A stretch of DNA of 64,000 nucleotides from Onchidella celtica (taxonomy: Eukaryota > Mollusca > Gastropoda > Systellommatophora > Onchidiidae): contig OZ007569.1 in assembly GCA_963931925.1 (NCBI GenBank), forward strand, positions 5,001,507 through 5,065,506, given 5' to 3'. The notes beneath the pieces were generated by a model. The model did not search any database. It had not been told where the DNA came from and saw only the letters and a list, made by a program, of their open reading frames with translations. This document shows, in pieces, positions 61,380 through 64,000 of the stretch. Made by a program: the position numbers and the translations under genes. Position 1 is the first letter of the stretch. Each line of letters opens with the position of its first letter.

Positions 61380-64000
61380 CATACAAGACTAATTATTTAC
61401 CAGTTGCCCATATCAAAGTAAAGCAGAAGAAAAGAAGTATACTATCCAGAAATACAAAAAAAATAGACACATCTTCATTTCGAGGAGATGTAAGCCAATC
61501 ACTGGCAGATCTACCATCTCTCAATGCAGACACTTTCAATGACACCCTGAAGGCTGCAATGGACGGACACGCCCTACTCACAAGAAGAAACATCTCCATC
61601 AGACCATACTCGCCATGGTTTTCACTAGAAATCAAAGAAGCCAAGCAACACCGACCACAGGCGGAACGCAGGTGGAGAAAAACCAAACTACAAGTTCACA
61701 GAGACACGTACATTAACCAACGAGATAAAGTCAACCAAGTCATTGAGGAAAACAAAAAGAGACATTACATCAATGAACTCATGGACGTAAAGTCACGCAA
61801 AGAACTTTTTCGTACAACCAACACCATTCTAGGAAAGGATACAAGATCTCCCCTCCCCTGCATAGGATCAGACGATTTTGAGGTCTTTATTTTAGGAGGT
61901 TCGCTGCCCTTGGCATTTACACCTCACTTTACTTGTTTTATTATTTCTTGTTCTGGCGGGGGGGGGGATATGATATGGATAAATTTTTAATCTATTAATT
62001 TCAATTTTGCCCGGGCAGCGGCCTTTCGGCCTGCTCTTTACGATTTCCAACTGCCAAGGTATCTTTAACGTGCGCAACGTGCACACGGGCCCTCCGAATT
62101 TTTTCGTCCTTATCCGAGAAGACTAGGTACTCGATCCTACCCCCCAATAGGACCAGGGACTTGAAAATATGAGAAAAATCCAATTTCCAAGAACTACTCG
62201 ATCCTACCCCCCAATAGGACCGGGGACTTGAAAATATGAGAAAAATCCACTTTCCAACATGCCTGCACTGCCCGGGTTTAGAACCCGGGACCCTTGGCAT
62301 GAGAGGCGAGCACCTTGCCTCTAGACCACCTTGTCCCCACAATAGGATCAGACGACGATTTGTGTGATCAATTTATAACATTTTTCAGTAACAAGATTGA
62401 AAACATCCGTTCTTCACTCGATCTAGAACCAAGCGGGAATTTAGATTTCCCTGAGTTTACTGGACAAGTTCTAGATTCGTTTTGTCCAGTCTCAGAAAAA
62501 GAGGTTTTACTCTGTATCAATAATTCCACCATAAAAACGTGTGACCTTGATCCCATGCCTGCTCATGTACTCAAAACCTGTATTGATCTTGTCGTACCTC
62601 ACATTACTCAAATAGTAAACACATCACTTGCCACAGGCACAGTACCCAGTTCCTTTAAACAAGCCATTGTAAAACCTTTATTGAAAAAACCTGGGCTTGA
62701 TGAAAATGACTTCAAAAATTATCGACCAGTATCCAATTTGCAATTTGTCTCAAAAATTCTGGAAAAGATTGTCTTAGGTCAAATTTTGGCACACTTTGAA
62801 ATAAATGGATTGCAAGAAAATTTTCAGTCTGCATATAAAGCTCAACATAGTACCGAAACTGCACTCATAAAAGTAACCTCTGATTTTTTAGATTATATTG
62901 ACAGTAAGAAGCTGTGTCTTCTGACCCTTCTAGATCTATCTGCAGCTTTCGAAACAATCGACCATTCTATCTTACTTACAAGACCTGAGCGCTCTTTTGG
63001 TATGTCGGGTACTGCCCTGTTGTGGTTCAAGTCGTATTTACAGAGCAGAGTTCAGTCAGTGCAAATTAAGAACAGTTTTTCTAAACAAGTTGCACTAGAC
63101 TATGGCGTTCCACAAGGGTCTGTCCTTGGTCCTGTGCTTTTTACACTCTATACGCAGCCCCTTGCAAGTATTTTACAAACTTACGGACTACAATATCACT
63201 TTTATTCGGATGATGTTCAGATGTATATTGATGGCACCATTCAAGATCTGTCAAATATGACTCTTGCCACTAAACAATGTGTTCAGGAAATTAAAATGTG
63301 GATGACAACAAACAAATTGAAATTAAATGAAGACAAAACAGACATAATTCTATTCAACAACCCACGATTAACAAAAGATCTTGAAAATGTCACCATTGAT
63401 TTAAATGGCCATGAAATATCATGCAAAGAAGTTGTAAAGAATTTGGGTGTGTTTATTGATCACCATTTGTCAATGGGTTCAAGTGTAGGATCTCTGTCTA
63501 AATCCTTAAATTTCCAGTTGAGAAGAATAAGCCTTGTTCAAAAGTATCTAAATGAAGAGACCACAAAAACATTAGTAACATCCCTTATCTTGTCTAGACT
63601 GGACTACTGCAATTCACTTTTAGCGGGTATTCATACAAAATTTTTGAATCGTCTACAGGTAATCCAAAATAATGCTGCCAGGCTGATAACCAAATCCAAA
63701 AAACGAGATCATATCACACCACTCCTGAAAGAATTGCATTGGCTCTCCGTGAAGCAAAGGATAATTTTTAAGATCTGCATCCTGTGTTTCAAATGTCTGA
63801 ATGACTCGGCTCCTTCTTATTTACAAGATTTGATAAAACTGTATACACCAGGGAGAAGTTTAAGATCCTCCACTGATTCCACCATGCTAGTGACACCTGT
63901 GAAATCATACAAATTTTATGGTGAACGATGATTCACATATCTTGGCCCCTTAATGTGGAATAAGTTACCTATGGAACTGAGACAAACAAAATCATTAGTA
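61380..64000 (+). mobile_element. L2/CR1-like LINE, 5'-truncated, running off the right edge
   Basis: The first part (to 61861) is the linker after the endonuclease ('SFRGDVSQSLADLP', 'PYSPWFSLEIKEAKQHRPQAER'). After a SINE insertion the frame resumes at about 62342 and encodes the RT: 'FKNYRPVSNLQFVSKILEK', motif A 'TLLDLSAAFETIDH', B 'GVPQGSVLGPVLF', C 'FYSDDVQMYI', then the thumb and C-terminal region ('LSRLDYCNSLLAGI', 'LHWLSVKQRI'). A TGA at 63929-63931 interrupts just before the final conserved block ('LGPLMWNKLPMELR'), which continues in frame. Endonuclease absent. Close relative of the copy at 41381. Confidence 0.9.
61876..62341 (-). mobile_element. tRNA-derived SINE inserted in the LINE
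   Basis: The LINE frame is interrupted by 466 bp flanked by the perfect 14 bp repeat ATAGGATCAGACGA (61862-61875, 62342-62355). On the minus strand the insert starts with a tRNA-like head: 'TGGTCTAGAGG' fits an A box and 'GGTTCTAAACC' fits the B box, with a 'CCCGGGTTCTAAACCCGGG' T-arm (62266-62284). The body contains a 67 bp tandem duplication (units from 62128 and 62195). The 3' end is 'aataaagacctcaaaa'. The right-hand anticodon-like part is a SINE head, not a functional tRNA gene. Confidence 0.85.

Noticed and set aside
62266..62340. Possible tRNA gene on the minus strand
   Set aside because: It is the head of a SINE bounded by a 14 bp target duplication, with imperfect arms and a long non-tRNA body.

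Overview
The window is nuclear DNA of an intron-rich, AT-rich animal genome packed with transposable elements. The gene set (proteasome ATPase Rpt3, kynurenine 3-monooxygenase, a multi-TIR protein, a VWA protein with a mucin-like stalk) and the repeat types (Gmr1-like Ty3/gypsy, RTE and L2/CR1-like LINEs, an R2-type endonuclease fragment, pogo-like and hAT-like MITEs) fit a marine invertebrate. A deuterostome is plausible because Gmr1-like elements were first described there, but the species cannot be fixed from sequence alone.

Layout. 195-461 (-) is the first coding exon of an unidentified gene that runs off the left edge. It shares a 354 bp head-to-head promoter region with PSMC4 (816-15885, +), for which I assembled nine exons giving a 419-residue open frame. 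PSMC4 introns carry several DNA transposons, a solo LTR and a 3 kb RT-RNase H retrotransposon. 15886-18897 is the convergent intergenic region. 18898-35883 (-) is the most interesting gene: 13 coding exons whose phases all join, giving a 1,012-residue protein with a macro-domain-like N-terminus, three TIR domains, an acidic tail and a C-terminal CaaX box. Its introns hold a large 50/51 bp minisatellite, a LINE 3' end, a fold-back MITE and three pogo-like elements; two of these lie inverted around one exon.

37441-49292 is a transposon graveyard. GATA arrays enclose an R2-type endonuclease fragment. Beside them lies an RTE LINE broken by a P-like DNA element (with a decayed THAP exon) and by an L2-like LINE, and the latter is itself broken by a Gmr1-like Ty3/gypsy element with integrase ahead of reverse transcriptase. 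50897-57023 (+) holds five exons of a secreted VWA gene whose last VWA exon is not visible. 58580-60253 (-) holds four exons of kynurenine 3-monooxygenase (KMO). 61380-64000 (+) is an L2/CR1-like LINE split by a tRNA-derived SINE with a 14 bp target duplication.

The genes are not an operon and most look functionally unrelated. The one candidate for a new system is the macro/TIRx3/CaaX protein. TIR domains can cleave NAD+, and macro domains bind ADP-ribose-type molecules, so one polypeptide may both make and sense such a signal at a membrane. That function is inference. The exon structure and motifs are read directly.
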